Assembly: GCF_963662255.1 (NCBI RefSeq)
Contig: NC_085059.1
Location: 5,923,234 to 5,987,233 of the forward strand
Reading direction: 5' to 3'
Source: Cinclus cinclus
Lineage: Eukaryota > Chordata > Aves > Passeriformes > Cinclidae
Length of the DNA: 64,000 nt
Below, one piece after another: positions 61,386 to 64,000 of the stretch. The position numbers were made by a program, and so were the translations under genes. Position 1 is the stretch's first letter. Each line of letters opens with the position of its first letter. A model generated the notes under the pieces. The model was not told the origin of the DNA. It did no database searches and saw nothing but the letters and a program-made list of their open reading frames with translations.

Positions 61386-62237
61386 GTGTGAATTTTAGTA
61401 GATTCATTTATTTATAAAATTCATTTTAATTTTAATAGGGTGCTTCAGAGAAAGCGGTGCTGCTAATGCTAATGCACATGAACAAACTTTGAAATTGAGG
61501 ATTTTTGACATCCCTTTTTTGTTGACCTTCTGTCCTTTTCCTCATCCATTCTCAATGCCATCACATCCTGTTCCCAGTCTGCAGTCGTCTCTCCTCTGTC
61601 ATTCGTCTGTGCCTGTCATGCATTGCTGTGACACCATGGCTGGACTGTGTCTCTGTCAGCATTGTGTGGCACCACATGGCTTGTTCACAGTGTTTGCTGC
61701 TGTAAAAGTGATGCTGCTGATGAAGACGTGGTGTTTGTAGAGCATAGAGACACAAATGGACCAGTCCTGCTCTGGGATGTTACCTGCTCAAACACAACGT
61801 TGCAGTGTGCACTCTCTTATTTCCTTTCTGTTGTTGATGAGATGGTTTTGTGCAACGTGAGGACGTTACTGAGCATCAGCTTTAATGAGATGTTGGGAGC
61901 CAAGCTAAGTTACTATCAGCATATCATTCAATTTTTAGTTTGCAGCAGTGATGCACAGCCTTGCACTTCACTGCTTTGTGTAGCAGAGCTGTCAGCTCGA
62001 GAGAGAGAGGCCAAATCTGCATTTCTGATGGACTGAAACGTGCCCTGTGCAATTCAGGTGAAGGTTCAGGACAGTCAGACGCACCAGAGTCAGGGTCCCA
62101 TAGTGACACCATCACCAGAACAAAGGCTGGGATTTGAGCCTTGGCCAAAGAATTTTGTCCTGTTAATAGGTAAAAACCCCCAGCCAAATAAACAAACAAA
62201 ACCCCCAAACTAACAACAACAAAAAATCCACAAACAC

Positions 62238-62252
62238 CCCCCCCGCCCCCCC
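62238..62252. repeat. C-rich simple tract
   Basis: CCCCCCCCGCCCCCCCC-type run, preceded by an AAC/AAAC-rich low-complexity stretch. Confidence 0.85.
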
Positions 62253-62338
62253 CACATCCATAGTTTTAATGTCTTTGCTCTTCCTCCTCCATGATTCAAC
62301 AGGAATTATTTAGGCTTAAGGAAAAAAGTCTTTGTTGC

Positions 62339-62355
62339 AAAAAAAAAAAAAAAAA
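62339..62355. repeat. Poly-A run (17 bp)
   Basis: A simple A run in intron DNA, with further T/A-rich runs in the next 120 bp. Confidence 0.9.
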
Positions 62356-64000
62356 TAGCATTGCTATTGCAGATTTTTTTGGAAAAATTGGCTTGATGGT
62401 TGAGTCCATGCTGAAAATAACTGACCTCCCTCCCAGCTTTTTTTTTAAGTATTTTTTTGCTGGGTAGAAGCAAAATTCTTGCCCAGTGCCATCTATAACC
62501 AGCATGTGATCCCAGCTGGTTTTCCTAATTTGTATAAAATTTCTGAAGCTCTTGTATGAAGGAGAGAGCTGTACAACACTAATCCAGGTCCCAAAGATGT
62601 GCAAGAGCAAGACAACGTGTCTGCCATGGTTGCTGATGCCTGGAATAAGGCACCCATACAAAAGAAACATGCCATTGAAGGAGGATTTTCACCCCAGAGT
62701 GGGATTTTGCCCCATTTAAGCTCCACCTGGTTCCTTGTATGGAAAAAAACAGCCCCCCCCCAAAAAAAAAAAAACACAAGAAAGTTTCATTTATTATATT
62801 TTCCATCTTCATGCCAGGGTTGTCTTTCTTGCCAGCCCTTGTTTACCAAGCCTTTCTCCATTCCCATTTTGAGAGTTTAGAAAGAGGTAACCATTTTTCC
62901 TAGAACCTTGGTTTTTTTCCTCCAAAAATGTTTTTTTCAATCTAGGATGGCAAGCTGAAATTATTCTAAATATCCAGTTGTCTGGAATATTTCATTGCTT
63001 CCCACTGACTTGGTTTTTGCTGAAGTCTAGTCCCGGGGTTTCTGGGACCAGACCTGTTTCTCTTCTGGTTTTGTATTTGAGTGTTTGGTGGCTCAGGGGG
63101 TGTTCAAGGTATTTTGAGTGGTGTGGTGAAGCACACTGAGCATGGCATGACTTTTATTGCCTAATCCAGATAGGAAAAGAAAATTCAATGCATATTAAAG
63201 AAGGCACAAACCCCAGTAAGTTTAACACTAACACACAGTGTAAGGGAATGAGGACTTTGTTCATAGCTGCTGAACTGAAACACTCATGGCAGCTCTGCAC
63301 TGAATCCTTCTCTCAGTCATCCAGCTGGAGAAACAAATTGCCTCTTGGTGGAGGTTGCTGGATGTCACATCTGCTCTGGGGTAGCCATGGAGGAAGAGAT
63401 GTCCTTACCATGGTATTGCTGCCTTGGTGCAGTGCAAACGAGATCCAAGCATTTCCTGGGACCTTTTGCTGATGGGAATGAATCCCCTCACTTCCAGCAT
63501 GGTCTGGGTTTTGATGCAAGTGACTGGCTCTTCTGTTCTGAAAGGCAGCCTGTGGCACTTGGTGGTACTTGAGAGGGGCAGCAGCAAGCTGCTTGCATTC
63601 TGTGTGTGCCTCTGAGCTACCTGATGCAATGGTATGAATCCTAGGGTTTCATTAAAAATCCATAGCTGGTTGCTGTATTTCAATCACTCCACTCCCTTTT
63701 CTTTGCCTGACACACTATCACTTTTCCATCCTCATGCTGGTTTTTGACTGTTCCAGGATGTCCCTTTCAGCACCTACATGCTTTGGGGCTTGTTGCTGGG
63801 TGGTCCTCCCACACCACCCTGCTCCAGGGCATGCAGCAGCTGGCAGAGGCATCCTGAGCCGGGCAGAGCAGAGCCTGGGATCAGGGATACAGTGTGTGTG
63901 TGTGCTCATGGGGAGTGGGGCATGCTCCAGGGCTTCTGTGCTAGGTGATCAAGGCACCAGAAAGGGGGCACCTGCTGGAAGGGAGAGGAGAGTCGTGGGG

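Larger units (their letters stand above)
60093..64000 (+). other. NRG2: NRG2 intron, 5' part (downstream of the microexon)
   Basis: This is the start of the intron before the transmembrane exon. The expected AEELYQKR frame was looked for and not found. The stretch has A-rich runs (60222-60300), one CR1 fragment (61005), poly-A and poly-C runs, and apparently unique sequence at 61440-62040 and 63000-64000. No gene is supported. Confidence 0.8.

Overview
The window is vertebrate genomic DNA, almost certainly from a bird. Scattered CR1 retroposon fragments carry the typical 3' end (a 'TTCCAACCCAAACCATTC'-like segment followed by 'ATTCTATGA' repeats). Exons are short, introns are kilobases long, and splice sites are GT-AG. 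A songbird is possible but not proven from the sequence. There is no bacterial or viral gene organisation. Most open frames here are chance frames in intron or repeat DNA.

One gene can be supported: the middle of neuregulin-2 (NRG2), on the + strand. Exons recognised in order are: first half of the Ig-like domain (16523-16694), second half of the Ig domain (28636-28754), the first part of the EGF-like domain (42441-42561), two alternative ends of the EGF domain (alpha-type 51654-51730 and beta-type 51983-52041), and a 24-nt beta1-type microexon, HLGFELKE (60069-60092). All phases agree (1-2, 2-1, 1-2, then 2-1 for either EGF end, then 1-1). The N-terminal first exon lies to the left of the window. 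The transmembrane and cytoplasmic exons lie to the right. The parts kept here are the extracellular ligand core: the Ig domain, which in neuregulins helps matrix/heparan sulfate retention, and the EGF domain, which binds ErbB3/ErbB4.

The most interesting candidate is an unlisted 66-nt phase 1-1 exon at 32113-32178, between the Ig and EGF exons. It has near-ideal splice signals, stays in frame, and sits where NRG1 carries its 'spacer' segment. A weaker 42-nt phase 1-1 candidate lies in the same intron at 37964-38005. Other structural points are a 63-bp near-perfect palindrome at 47317-47379, two minisatellites with alternating dimeric structure (505-1194 and 52392-52599), a (CCTGGA)11 tract, and two regions that look like retroviral LTRs on the minus strand.

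Layout: 1-16522 is the 3' part of the long first intron, with a 49-bp minisatellite and several CR1 fragments. 16695-28635 is an intron with two CR1 copies. 28755-42440 is the intron with the candidate spacer exons and an LTR-like element. 42562-51653 is an intron with the palindrome and the hexamer tract. 51731-51982 is the 252-bp intron between the alternative EGF ends. 52042-60068 is an intron with the 29-bp minisatellite. 60093-64000 is the beginning of the next intron. I found no second gene, tRNA, rRNA or CRISPR array. Function and homology statements rest on recognition from memory, because no database search was possible.
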